This document shows, piece by piece, positions 52,470 to 63,702 of a stretch of 64,000 bases of DNA; position 1 is the first letter of the stretch, and each line of letters starts with the position of its first letter. Where the stretch lies: positions 80,163,501 to 80,227,500 of the forward strand of contig JAWZYU010000011.1 of NCBI GenBank assembly GCA_038380435.1. The letters are read 5' to 3'. The notes under the pieces were generated by a model. That model searched no databases. It saw nothing but the letters and a program-made list of their open reading frames with translations, and was not told the origin of the DNA. Position numbers and translations under genes: made by a program. The stretch is from Ryuthela nishihirai (lineage: Eukaryota; Arthropoda; Arachnida; Araneae; Heptathelidae).

Positions 52470-53400
52470 TCATTTGACGTAATTTCACTATACCCTAGTA
52501 CACTAGTGCTAGATACAGTGATGCGACTGAAAACAACATGGTCACAACAGTACTTCAGCGTACATGAAGCGCTTGACCTAGCCACCTCATCCAACTGGTT
52601 TGTAGTAAACGGAGAAACCTGGATTCAGACAGTGCATGCCCGTGGGCTCCCCTCCGGACTTATGGCTGATGCAGTAATGAGGCATGTTGAAGAAACAGCA
52701 CTGGCTAAAAGTAAACTTAAACTGATATTATACCTACATTACATGGATGATATTTTAATACTCTGGGACCATAGCCAGGAGGAACTATATAAACTTTTAG
52801 ACATTTTTAATAACATCTTCCCCACCATAAAATTAACATGCATCAATGAAACCAACCAGCAATTGCCATATTTAACATAATGATGACACATATTAAAATG
52901 CAATACAATGGTGTACAGAAAACCCACTTACCAAATCTAATCTCCCCACTTTGTATAAAGCAGCAGCTTTCAACATGTATTTTTATAGAGCATATCGCTA
53001 TGCATCATCTAAAGCTTTACTAAGAAATGAAATGAACTATATTTACGAAGTAGGGAATCATTCATAGAGAAAATCCATAAGCAAGTCAAAATATAAACTT
53101 AAACACAGAACTCAACCAATAGAAGCACAATAATAATCACTTAAACCTAATTATACTATAGCTTTCCCATACAGACAGACAGACACACACAGAGACAGGC
53201 ATACTGGGCTTCTCACATTCACTAAGTAATATTTTAAAGAAATACAATATGAAAACTCTTAGCTCTATAATAAATACAATAAAGAAGGTTGTACCTAACG
53301 ACAGAGACAAAACTAAGCCCATGGACGGAATATATAACATAAAAATTGATGACCCACACCATTGAGGTAATATTACTAGAGACAGAACTGGCAACGGAGA
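52470..53400 (+). pseudogene. Penelope-like element reverse transcriptase remnant
   Basis: The frame from about 52470 reads 'SFDVISLYPSTLVLDTVMRL' (the FDV.SL motif of Penelope-type RTs), 'WFVVNGETWIQTVHARGLPS' with 'GLMADAVMRHVEETAL' (equivalent of G.P.SGLIAE..M), the catalytic 'YMDDILILWDHSQEELYKLL' and 'NNIFPTIKLTCINETNQQLP', ending in a stop after 'YLT'. Later frames give the thumb/linker: 'KTHLPNLISPL' and, at 53220-53350, 'NTIKKVVPNDRDKTKPMDGI' followed by 'YNIKIDD'. Stops interrupt it and the upstream RT and GIY-YIG endonuclease are not visible. Penelope-like elements use this RT for retrotransposition; this copy is dead. Confidence 0.75.
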
Positions 53401-54339
53401 CCATGAACACGTACAGATATTAAGCGTAGTGGATAGTGAAGCGAAAAGTGGGGTGTTTTTAATAAGCCAACAGTGAAATGCCTACTTTATGCTCCGCGTA
53501 CGGATGCAGAAACGTGCTGTAATGGCAGCAATTTGACATTTCATAGGTTAGTACTTGATGAAAATTATGAGATGTGTTCTTTGTGATGCCCATTTGGCCC
53601 GTGTAGTGATTACGGTCCTCAGCCGATAGATGGCATTGCTCAAGTGGCGTGTGACGTCGAAGTGTAAAGTATGATGTTGATTTGTAAAGTATGACGTAAA
53701 AACGTAACTGTTGGTTATTGGTGGCCTATGGCTCTTTGATTTGTTTCTTTTGGGTAGGTAATATAGAATCACGTGTTATGTGTGTGATTTGACGAGAGTG
53801 TGAAGTTACGTTTGGTTTTTTTCGCCATTTTCGCTTGATGACTTCTTTGGATAACATACCTATATGGTAAGAGGTAAGTTCGTGTGTATTATATATTTAA
53901 TATATGGGGGGGGGGAGGGTTCAGTAATAGGATAGGAATAATTAATATGTTCTAGCTTTTTTTTAAAAATTGGTTTGGATATGGTTTGTAATTAGTTATT
54001 AAAGATATTTAGGGGTCCATGTAGTGGGGGAGTATGCAAGTTTTTGCGTGTGGGATTGAAAATGGCGATAGTAAAGAACACATGTATTTTGTTAGAATAG
54101 TTTGGGGGTGAATTGAATGTTTTTTTAGTAGTTACGTGTAGTATGGTAATTATTAATGTATTATAGTGATTTATTAATTTTGTTGTATATTTAGGAGTCT
54201 TTTTAAAAATAGTTATATGATTTATCGTTAACATGTGGAAGCGTCTGGCGACTTTTTTGATGTAGTAATTCTGGGTATTGTAGAATTGTCAGTGTGTGAA
54301 AAAACTGCAGTTTTTTGATGGAGTCGGGAAAGAATGAAA
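53401..54339. other. Intergenic sequence; right part strongly C-poor on the plus strand
   Basis: No coding region is seen. From about 53870 to 54240 the plus strand is rich in G and T and nearly lacks C, including a G9-10 run near 53910. The same bias recurs at 54730-55080. Confidence 0.5.
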
Positions 54340-54346
54340 AATTTAG

Positions 54347-54722
54347 AGGTGGGGTGAGAGTGGCGGAGTCGGTAGCGCGCCAGGCTTGTATTCTGTAGTT
54401 CCAAAGTTCGAGTCCGAGCTATATCAGCGTTTAGATTTGTATCGGCAAATTTTCGAACTCGGTTCATAGTTAGTAGGGGACACCGATGGGCTTGGAAAGG
54501 CCGCCGTCCGTCGGTTAGGATATTAAGCCGTGGTCCTGTGTACGGGAAAGTTACTGTGTACGTTAAAGAACACGCTGGATGGCCTTGACAGGAAGTTTCT
54601 CTCTGCCAACAGCTGTTCTAGTGGGTTCCGTACCTTCTGTGAGCCTTCGGGGTTCATGTGATCTCGACATTTAGCCCATGGTGTGGGAAAAACATGGAGG
54701 CTCAGAGGTAAAATGACAATGT
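54347..54722 (+). mobile_element. S2 SINE, diverged, with short target-site duplication
   Basis: Head 'agtggcggagtcggtagcgc', core 'ggacaccgatgggcttggaa', 'gtacgttaaagaacacgctg' and an end of 'aggctcagaggtaaaatgac'. The match 'aatttag' at 54340-54346 and 54723-54729 is a possible short duplication. Confidence 0.85.
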
Positions 54723-54768
54723 AATTTAGGGAAGGGTTATTTGAGCGGTAAGATGTTTTTTTTGTCAG

Positions 54769-54908
54769 ATTTTGTTTTGGGGCTTTTTTTTTATAATGCG
54801 GTCGGCGGTGCACTGTTTCCGATTTTCATGTTTTTTGGTTTGTGTTGTCTTGGAGGACATTATTTAGTTTTGGGGCTTTTTTATAATTCGGTCGGCGGTG
54901 TATTGTGT
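54769..54908. repeat. ~95-bp tandem duplication
   Basis: 'tttggggcttttttt' followed by 'ataat' and 'cggtcggcggtg' occurs at about 54775-54813 and again at about 54870-54903. It lies in C-poor, G/T-rich sequence. Confidence 0.7.
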
Positions 54909-55279
54909 TTTGAAAAGAGGGGAGGGGTAATGGTGGAAGTGGTTTACTGTATGTAGGAAAGCAATCGTTTCATTTTTTGTTGGATTTGGCACTTTTATGA
55001 GCTTTCATTCTGTAATTGACGGTTATGAGGTTTTTTTTGCGGTAATTTATTTTTTTTTACGTTTGTTTGTGTTTGTTATTATAGTTACGGTGCGTTTGAC
55101 GTAAACTCGGGTTTTTCGTTACTATGGTAACGAAAAAAACAATCTTTTTTCTAGAAACCCCTGTTTGGGTTAGGGTCTCGGGAGTTGGGGGAATCAACTA
55201 AAAGGGCCGTTTTGTTACGTTGCGTCAAAAACAAAATGGCGGCTGAGGACCGTGAACTGTACTACTGCCATTTTGACCA

Positions 55280-56996
55280 GGAAATTAATTTTGGAACATA
55301 CGCGGATGACATCATATTTTGGACAACTGGAGCTAACTTGAAAGTAATTCAAAGAAATCTGCAACAAACTTTAAATAAACTCAATATTTTATTAATTTTA
55401 ATCTTAAAATTTCATTTGATAAAACATGTTTTTCCACAAACAAAACCTCCCACAAGATTTTAATATTAAATTAAATGGAAACAATATTAAAATAGCAAAA
55501 AATTTAAATTTTTAGGATTAAATATTGATTCAAAATTAATATGGAATGAATATGTCAAAATAGCCAAAGATAAATAAATTATTCAATTTCTTAAGATTCC
55601 TGGGTTCATCTAAATGGGGCTGCTCTAATAAAAACCTACTCCTTATTTATAATTCTATAATTTTACCAAAAATTTTTTATGGCATAGAACTTGTTAATAC
55701 CATCCCTAAAACAAAACTAAAATCACTAGAAATACACCAAACCAAAATATTAAATATTGTTTTGGTCTCCTGCAATGCACTAGAAATCTGGATGTTTTTG
55801 CCGAAACTTTTATACCTCTACATATATTAAAAAAATTTTCCTTCTCAAACTTAATATTTAAAATTGTTGCTAAAAATCATAACCACCCAATTATAGATAG
55901 ATTACTAAATAATCATCAAAATTCTTCAACTTTTAATTTCTCAGAAAAAGAAAAGCAATTGATATAATCAGAAATAATTTTTGTGGTGATTGCTTTCTTA
56001 GCTTCCCATTTTGGATTTCTACATTACCTATAATTTACAAAGACATTCCTGGAATCATAACCAAAAACCTTCATGACACACACAACTTAAAAATACTTTC
56101 TGAAATTCACATTGATAAGTACTATAAAGATTATTTACACTGACGAATCTCTTAATAATGACAGAATTATTGCTTCAGGAGCATTTTTTTACCCCTCTCA
56201 AAAAATTGAAAAACAATTTAAATTTAATAATTGTAATTCTGTCATTATACCTGAACTATTTGCAATTATTCTAGCTCTTGACTGGGCAAAAAAATTCTCT
56301 CGTAAGCATATAGTAATTTTTACAGATTGTAAATCTGCTCTGGAAATTTTATTGAATAACCCTGATAAAAACAACTTTGCAATTTTCTTAAACGATCTAT
56401 ATATTCTAATGTATCATCTTCATCTCAATAATTTCATTTATTTGCAGTGGATCCCTTCTCACTGTAACATTAAATTCAATGAGCATGTTGACAATCTGGC
56501 AAAAGACTTAATACTATCACTGCACATTTCATATTTTACATATATAAAAAGAAAAATAAACTGCTTAAAGGATCTACAAGTTTGGTATGAATACAATGCA
56601 CAAAATTCTCATAGATATAAAATTACACCTATTATTAATAAATTAATAAATTTCATAACTATGGATTAACCAAGAAGGAAATTAATGTAATTTTACGTAT
56701 TAAAGTTAACAAAGCTTTAACAAACTCAATGTTATATCATTTGAAAAAAAGCCTCATCCCCCAACTGCCCCCATTGCAATTCTCCCCAAACTATCAATCA
56801 CTTAATATTCATATGTATTCAACTAAAAAAAGAAAGAGAAGAATTTTCCAATAAGTTAAAAAACTATAATATTGCACAGTTCAATCTAAAAAATATTTTG
56901 GAACCTCCTAAAAAATCACAGAAATCTCTCTTTTATTCTCTTATTTCTTTCCTCAGAAAAGCTAATATATTTAAAAAATTCTAAAAAAAAAAAGAG
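55280..56996 (+). mobile_element. 3' half of an RNase H-bearing LINE (I/R1-like)
   Basis: Begins abruptly inside the RT domain at the catalytic box ('NFGTYADDIIFWTTGANLKV'). It continues through RT thumb remnants ('LNGNNIKIAKNLNF', 'FLGLNIDSKLIWNEYV' in shifting frames), an RNase H domain, and a Cys/His C-terminus 'CPHCNSPQTINHLIFIC' near 56767-56817. It ends after 'KANIFKKF' and a stop at 56984, followed by an A-rich run to 56996. This is a 5'-truncated copy; the sequence just left of 55280 is unrelated. Confidence 0.75.
56112..56669 (+). pseudogene. LINE RNase H domain and C-terminal segment
   Basis: The frame carries all four RNase H acidic residues in context: 'IIYTDESLN' (Asp), 'VIIPELFAIILALDWAKK' (Glu), 'VIFTDCKSALEILLNN' (Asp) and 'NEHVDNLAKD' (Asp), plus 'LQWIPSHCNI'. 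RNase H of this type removes the RNA strand during reverse transcription in I, R1 and related LINEs. The frame ends at 56669 ('NFITMD'), with the C-terminal zinc-finger-like part continuing in another frame. Because the upstream RT is truncated and frameshifted, the element is not functional, although this domain itself is well preserved. Confidence 0.8.
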
Positions 56997-57329
56997 GCTG
57001 AGTTGAAAACGTGTCTGAATGAGTCCTCGGGGTCCCCTTTTTTCCTCGAGGGAATATTCATGTGAGATTTGAGTTACATACATACTTTCCCACAAAGATT
57101 TCTATACTTAAATATTAAATTCTTCACGATTAACTCCTCAATGTTTAAATTTATTTTCTCACCTGACCCTTTGGGCCTCGGCATTGCGCCGATTTTTTTT
57201 TTATATTTTTGTTATTCCTTTGGAATAGTTCCGTTTAGACAGGTATAGGCTACAGGCCTGGTACTGCTATTGTCATTGTTTGATCTTTGATCCACCTTGA
57301 GTTGATAGCATCTGAAGATGTAGGCAAAA
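56997..57329. other. Intergenic sequence, possible retroelement 3' UTR
   Basis: Contains 'ctttgggcctcggcattgcg' and 'ccgattttttttttatattt'. This is similar in style to LINE 3' UTRs, including the insert at 31945-32302, but not clearly the same. 'atctgaagatgtaggcaaaa' at 57311 resembles phrases often found at Penelope-like element ends. No gene. Confidence 0.4.
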
Positions 57330-57590
57330 CCGACCGACAAAATGCATTATGCCCAAGAATAATATGAAATGAGTAAAGTAGCAGAAGATGATCCTTTACC
57401 ACTAATCAAACAGTTAAGAGCTACAAGAACATATCCACTGCGACCATGGCCCATAGCATGTCATCCGGCAGCACGTGTAGAGAAACATCTCCGTCATGTG
57501 CTAAACAGATGACCATTCCGTGCATCATGAGACAATGCCACCAGCATCCACCCGGCAATGTTATTGGACTGGCGAACCGCCGACAACTAG
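57330..57590 (+). repeat. Inverted repeat arm, right (pairs with 51608-51842)
   Basis: Inverted partner of 51608-51842. It contains short ORFs with no recognisable domain. The mariner at 57686 begins about 100 bp further right. Confidence 0.75.
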
Positions 57591-57685
57591 AACACTGCAG
57601 GAACTCGGGCATAAGCCTCTGCAGCTTGCTGCAATGCAGGAAATGTAAATCTCCTAACAGTGATAATTGTAAGATAAATCGTATA

Positions 57686-59171
57686 CAGGGTGATTCAGAA
57701 TTCATCATCAATATTTAGTGGGGAGGAAGGGAATAAGAAAAGAAAGAGATTTCACATAGGAAAGTATGGGGGCAGACGAACGCATGGTGGTGTAGAGGGC
57801 GCTGTGTGTACACACCTCTCATACAGAACACAGCTGTTTGACGCGTGCAGTCAGTTGTCGACAAGGTGAATTTGCAGAAGTAACATGAACCGGTATACGT
57901 GGAATGAATGTGCAGATATGCATGTAACTTACGGTGCAGTAGGAGAAAGATGTCTTCGAGCCAGGCAATTGTATGCAGCGCGCTTCCCAAACCGCCGTGT
58001 GCCACAGCATCAAATGCTTTCACGTATTCATCGCCAACTGCGTGAAACAGGATCGTTTGCTGCTAGTAATGTTAATCGAGGGAGGCGCAGATCGGCACGG
58101 ACAGTAGCAGTAGAGGAAGCTGTCCTACAGGAAATCGAGGAACAACCTGGTGCTAGCACACGAGGTATAGCTAGGCAGTTTGGAATTTCGCAAGCAACAG
58201 CGTGGCGGATATTACACGATGAAGGGTTACATCCGTTTCATCTGCAAAGAGTGCAATTATTGGCAGCAGACGAACATCCCAAGCGTGTTATTTTTTGTCA
58301 GTGGTTCATGCAGAGAACAGCCGTTGATCCCAATTTCCCAACGTATGTTCTTTTCACCGATGAGGCGTTCACTCGAGAGGGTGTCTTCAACACACACAAT
58401 TGGCATGTGTGGGCTCATCAGAACCCACACGGTACAAGACCTGGAGCTGCGCAACAACGTTTTGCTGTCAATGTGTGGACTGGGATTGTCGGTGACTGTT
58501 TGTTGGGCCCGCATTTACTACCATCCCGTTTGGACGGTGCCAAGTACCTAACATTTCTTCAGACTGTGTTACCGGATCTTCTGAACGAGGTTCCTGATGG
58601 TAGTCTCCGGCGAATGTGGTTCCAGCATGATGGCGCTCCTGCACATTTCGCAAATGCTGTGCGTGCTTACCTACGCAGACAGTTTGGTGGTCAATGGATT
58701 GGCCGCGGTGGACCGGTTTCTTGGCCACCACGTTCACCGGATTTATCTCCAATCGATTTCTTTGTATGGGGTGCTATGAAAAACATGGTGTACGAGACCC
58801 CTGTTGATAGTGCTATGGATCTTGTAGCACGCATATCAGTTGCTGCCTCAAACATCCGGGAAATGCCAGGCATCTTCCACAGGGTCCGGCTGTCCATGCA
58901 ACGCCGTTGTGAGTCATGCATTCTAGCACATGGTTGGCAGTTCGAGCACCTCTTGTAAGTCTGTACAACCAATGCAAAGAAATGTTACATGTAAGATAAT
59001 AAATGTTTTTTCCTTACCACTTCCTTCTTATGTGTTCTTTCCATCATTGAACTGGGGTCATTTTGCCCTACTACATGGCATATGCGCCCATGCTTTCCTA
59101 TGTGAAATCTCCTTCGTTTCTTATTACCTACCTCCCCACCAAATATTGATGATGAATTCTGAATCACCCTG
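57686..59171 (+). mobile_element. Mariner-type (DD41D) transposon with an uninterrupted transposase ORF
   Basis: Ends 'cagggtgattcagaattcat' at 57686 and its complement at 59171. TA target-site duplications lie at 57684-57685 and 59172-59173. The inverted repeats extend about 85 bp (57686-57770 and 59085-59171) with several mismatches. Total 1486 bp with one gene. It is closely related to 42138-43573. Confidence 0.92.
57885..58958 (+). CDS. Mariner-like DD41D transposase
   Basis: 357 codons without a stop. The N-terminal half carries two helix-turn-helix regions for TIR binding (the second, 'GIARQFGISQATAWRILH', at residues 94-111), with a basic linker 'NRGRRRSARTV' at about 64-74. The catalytic domain has Asp159 in 'LFTDEAF', Asp249 in 'FQHDGAPAH' and Asp291 in 'RSPDLSPIDFFVWG'. 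There are 41 residues between the last two, the DD41D spacing reported for rosa-type members of the IS630-Tc1-mariner superfamily, rather than the DD34D of classical mariners. The start is the first Met after the left TIR and matches the start of the relative at 42324. Two related copies read 'DEASF' after the first Asp; here it is 'DEAF', a one-codon loss next to the active site that may impair cleavage. It acts in the nucleus, cutting and pasting the element. Confidence 0.9.
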   Translation: MNRYTWNECADMHVTYGAVGERCLRARQLYAARFPNRRVPQHQMLSRIHRQLRETGSFAASNVNRGRRRSARTVAVEEAVLQEIEEQPGASTRGIARQFGISQATAWRILHDEGLHPFHLQRVQLLAADEHPKRVIFCQWFMQRTAVDPNFPTYVLFTDEAFTREGVFNTHNWHVWAHQNPHGTRPGAAQQRFAVNVWTGIVGDCLLGPHLLPSRLDGAKYLTFLQTVLPDLLNEVPDGSLRRMWFQHDGAPAHFANAVRAYLRRQFGGQWIGRGGPVSWPPRSPDLSPIDFFVWGAMKNMVYETPVDSAMDLVARISVAASNIREMPGIFHRVRLSMQRRCESCILAHGWQFEHLL

Positions 59172-59173
59172 TA

Positions 59174-59459
59174 TTTATTACTTATTTTTGTATATAATGT
59201 ACCCCCTCTAGTGGAGCCTACTTACAAATCCACAGTTCTAATGTCACCTCTGTTAAAGAAAAAATTGTAGACTCTTCCTAGATCAGCAGTTGGAAATCTT
59301 TATTGGGTTGCGCCAAAAACAAAAATAAAAAAATGTAAAACAAATTTTGAGGGCCACAAATTATAATCTTGATTCAAAACAAAAAAGCCATGAAATATTT
59401 TCTCTTATTGAGAAAATTAAACCATAACATATAATTCTTAAATAGGGATGTTCAATAGG
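59174..59459. other. Intergenic sequence
   Basis: AT-rich, nothing recognised. Confidence 0.5.
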
Positions 59460-60270
59460 GTGGGGCGAAAAAATTCAAAATTTTTTTTCAAGTCGTAATA
59501 CCGCGGAAAAGTTGCGAATTGGGGAGACTAAAAAGGGGTAAAAAAAGAAATAAAATCGGTTTATATCTTCCGGTCGCGCATGTGCTCTAAAGTTTGCCGA
59601 AATTTGAAAAAATTTATATTTTTACGATAATTTTTTATCTTATTTGTCAATATTTAAATGTAATAGCTCTAGTCGACTCTTACTCGACCCGATAATGATT
59701 TAGAAAAAAGAATGGTACAAATCGGTTAAGGTCTTCCGTTCGCGCAACAGCGGTCAAATCTAACAAATTCTCGCGCTCGGTAACTCGCTCGGGTCAATGA
59801 CCACGACGCTCCCCCCACCTACCATTCTCGCCACCGCGCGCCATTGTTCTGTCAGTCTGCACTTATTCCTCGTGTTTGATGTGTGTTTAGTTCGCTCTTC
59901 CAGTTATTATTTTGGCATTTGCATTTATTTCAATGTTGGTTTTGTGTTATGAAATTTTTGTGTAACTTTATGACTTAACGGTGATATACTATGGCTGTAC
60001 CTAAGAAAATCATCACAAGACAGGTATTTGATTGCCCTATATTTGGTACACCTAAAGATTTTTTATCAAACAAGCCTCCTACTGGTGAGGACGTGATTCG
60101 GTGTTGTTCACAGGAGAGGTACGACTTGGCGCTTAAAGTTAATAATAAAAGCGTCAGTTTTTCACAAGTTGCCAGTAAAGTAGCTAACAAAATAATTGGT
60201 TTGTATCAGAAAGCATCTATCCCAACGGTTACAGATAAGAGAATCGGGCAACGTTGGATGATAAATATTC

Positions 60271-61975
60271 ATCATCATCATCATCATCATCAAGCAGCAG
60301 CCATGGGCTATGGAGGTTCAACCAGACTGTGCAATTTAGTTCTCCAAGCAAGTCTATCCTGAGCTACATCTACTGCATCTGGCCACTGCACACCAATTCT
60401 AACAAGGTCCTGTTTGACATTGTCTGCCCACCGCATCCTAGGTCTCCCCTTCTTTCTGAGGCCTTTAGGCACACTGTTCATAACCCTATTCGCCAATCTA
60501 TAATTATTCATACGGGCAACATGGCCAAACCAGCGGAGTCTCTCTCTGCACAATATGCTGCTTAAAGGAGGTTGCAAACTCCTTTGCCTAACCTCATCAT
60601 TAGTTGCAAAGTTAAACCACCTAATACCCAAGATACTGTGTAAGCATCTAGAATCAAGAGCATCTGGTTTCCTGTTATCTTGTTTACACAGCGTCCAAGT
60701 TTCACTACCATAACTAACCCAAGAAAGAACCAAACTATTATACAGTCTAATTTTAGTCTTTAGGTGTATGCGCCTTTTTCTCCACAATCTCCATAGATTC
60801 TTAAAAGTCCCGGCAGCAATCCCTATTCGTCTGTTAATCTCATGCCGCACATCACCATTATCTGTTACATAGCTCCCAAGATAATTAAACTGTGACACCT
60901 GCTCAAGACTGCAATTCAGATTAACTGAATCACAGCCCGCCTGACCAATTTATCACTTTAGTTTTCTCTCTGTTTATAACCAAACCTACTCTACTACCAG
61001 TCTCATCAACAGCTCGAATGAAAGAGTTCATCTCATCAACATCATTTACCAAAAGGGCTAAATCATCAGCATAATCTAAATCAGAAATTTTCGTATCTCC
61101 AGTCCATTTAAGGCCAAAATCTTTCCCCTGAAGTGAATTTCGCATAACATAATCAATAACCAAACTAAAGAGAAAAGGAGACAAAATGCACCCTTGTCGA
61201 ACACCAGAAGTAATGCTAAACCAATTGCTACAAGCCTTACCAACTCTCACACACGACTCAGTGTTATTATAGAAAGCTTTCATTACGTTAACTAACTTGT
61301 CAGGTATACCATATGATTTCACAATCAACCACAAATCATGACGATCAACAGAGTCAAAAGCCTTTTTGAAATCAACAAAGCTAGCAACCAAAGGTTTCTG
61401 AAACTCGAAACATTTCTCAAGAATCTGCGTAAGTGAAAATATCTGATCCACACATCCCCTACCATTTCTGAATCCACATTGCTCATCACGCAATTTACTG
61501 TCAACCAGATTCTTAATTATATTAAGCACAATCATGGAAAGAACTTTACCTTGAACAGAGAGTAGGCTGATACCCCTATAGTTATCACAAGAACTGCGAT
61601 CACCTTTTTTGAAAATAGGGATAACAATAGCTCTGGTAAAATCCTTAGGAACCATGCCTTTATCATAAAAGATATTCAGAATTTCAGTCATCCAAGTGGT
61701 AACCGAAACATTCCCAGCTCTAAGCATTTCTGTAGTAATTTCATCTACCCCTGGGGATTTATGAAGTTTAAGTTTAGAAACAGCCAAAATAACTTCAGAT
61801 TGTGTTATAGGGCCAACATTAAAGCCACCAATGCATCTATCATCATTGCAAACAATGGGAGTAGAACTAACTACATTGTTTAGAACATCACTGAAATGCT
61901 CAGCCCACCTAGCCATGACAGAATCCTCCCCTTCTATAACCTTACCTTGTTTATCCTTCAATCCCTGTATACCTG
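60271..61975 (-). mobile_element. RTE LINE copy 4, 5'-truncated, inserted in the transposase-like gene
   Basis: (ATC)n tail at 60271-60291, then the 3' end and RT coding region on the minus strand, truncated at 61975 at the codons upstream of 'KDKQGKVIEGEDSV'. By eye nearly identical to copy 1. The two flanks share only a loose 'atga..attc' pattern (about 60258-60270 and 61981-61990), so the target-site duplication is unclear. Confidence 0.9.
60308..61961 (-). pseudogene. RTE reverse transcriptase (copy 4), one frameshift
   Basis: 61961-60930 is a 343-codon open stretch with 'IPIFKKGDRSSCDNYRGISL', 'VDFKKAFDSVDRHDLW', 'GVRQGCILSPFLF' and the catalytic 'YADDLALLVND'. A one-base deletion around 60950 and a three-base loss near 60915 break the frame. 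60898-60308 then carries the RTE C-terminus ('SQFNYLGSYVTDNGDVRHEI' to 'RLRWFGHVARMNNYRLANRV' and 'KGRPRMRWADNV'). The endonuclease is missing through 5' truncation. Confidence 0.9.
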
Positions 61976-63316
61976 GGCAGATGAGAATTCAGCTAAAATC
62001 TACTGCATTACTGAGCGATTGTTATGGAGTTTTTGAACGTGCTACCGCTGCAATCGCATCAAGTGTTTTGCACGACGTTGGATTAATTACCGATTCTGAC
62101 GTCTCCCATGTTATAGACAAAAACAAAATAAGAAGAGGAAAACAAAATGTTAGGGCTGAATTGTATAGTAAATCTAACGAATTTCCACTACAAGGTCTCT
62201 ATATGGATGGGAGGAAGGACAACACGTTAGTGGCAGATCTAGTTCATTCGAAAAGGTTCCGTAGAGTAAAAAAGGAAGAGCATTACTCGCTAATTCAAGA
62301 ATCTGGTTCTGTCTACATCGGCCATGTTAATCCAACTTCTGGAAGTTCTGAAGATATTGTCACTTCTATTATTTCTTATCTGTCTGGTCGTGGTATTTCT
62401 CTTGAAAAATTAGTTGTCATAGGATGTGATGGCACTGCTGTTAATACAGGTTGGAAAAACGATCTGATTCGCCGAATCGAAATACATTTGGGGAAACCGT
62501 TACAATGGGCAGTTTGCCTTCTCCATTTCAATGAACTGCCATTCCGGCATCTGTTTCAATACCTAGACGGTAAATCAACGGGTCCGAAATCTTTGAAAGA
62601 GCCAATCGGTGAAAAGCTAAGTGGCTGTGAAAAACGTCGTGATTGGCTTCAAGAGTATTGGCTGTCAGATCCCCACAATAGACAGAAGTATACTAAGTAA
62701 GGATCAGCAATATCTACTCGATATTTCCATGGCAATAAAGTCAGGAAACTGTAAAGAGGATTTGGCTGTACGAGATCCTGATCCCTTGTCACACTCGAGG
62801 TGGTTGACAACAGCAAATCGAACTCTCAAATTGTACTTAAGTGAAGAAAGTCCCACACCTGAACTTCAAGAAATAGTTGTATTTATTTTGAAGTCATACA
62901 TGCCAATGTGGTTTAGTATTAAAACAAGTAAATACTTTACAGAGGGACCAAAACTTGTGTACCAATCAATACAATCTTCAAGGTACCTGCCTGAAGATTT
63001 ACGTAATATTGTCGACCCTGTGATCGAATGAAATGGCTTTTTCGCTCATCCAGAACATTTAATGTTAGCCATGACACACGATAATACAAAACACATAAGA
63101 GAGCTCGGACTTCGACGAATTCTAAAGGCGAGGCAGTTAGATCAAAAGAGAACAACTATCAGAACATTCATGCCGCCAAAACTCAATTTCAAGGCTCAAG
63201 ACTACTCGGAAATAATTAACTGGATGGACTGTGATTTATCTTCTCCCCCATTATTAAAAGATATCAGTGACGATGAGATTAAATCACATATTCAAAGTGA
63301 CTCAGTCCCTAATTGG

Positions 63317-63702
63317 AGGGGGGGGGGGGGCTCAGTCGGTAGCGCGCCAGACTCGTAATCTGTAGTTCCCAGGTTCGAGTCCCACCTGGGTCAGCGTTGA
63401 GATTTATCTCCGCAAAAATTCCCCGCCCTGCCCACGGTCAGTAGGGGACACCGATGGGCTTGGAAAGGCCGCCGTCCGTCGGATGGGACGTTAAGCCGTG
63501 GCCCCGTGTGCGGGAGAGCCATACCCTGTGCACGTTAAAGAACACGCTGGACGGCCTTGACGGGAGGCTACCATCTGTCTCCCAACAGCTGTTCCAGTGG
63601 GTCCCCTCCCCCAACCTTCTCTGAGCCTTCGGGGTCCATGTGACCCATCCATTTAGCCCATGGTGGTGCAAAAAAGTGTCGCTCAGAGGTAAAACAACCC
63701 AA
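63317..63702 (+). mobile_element. S2 SINE, full length, inserted in the transposase-like gene
   Basis: Exact 10-bp target-site duplication 'ccctaattgg' at 63307-63316 and 63703-63712. The element has the tRNA-like head 'ctcagtcggtagcgcgccag', B-box 'ggttcgagtcc', the S2 core and an 'aaaacaacccaa' tail. A G-run (12 G) marks its 5' start. Removing it restores a continuous reading frame across the junction (the Pro-Asn-Trp codons continue into Asp-Ile-Thr). Confidence 0.92.

Noticed and set aside
55285..56903. Shared 'attttggaac' at both sides as a target-site duplication for the RNase H LINE
   Set aside because: The right copy lies inside the LINE coding sequence, before its stop at 56984, so it cannot be flanking DNA.
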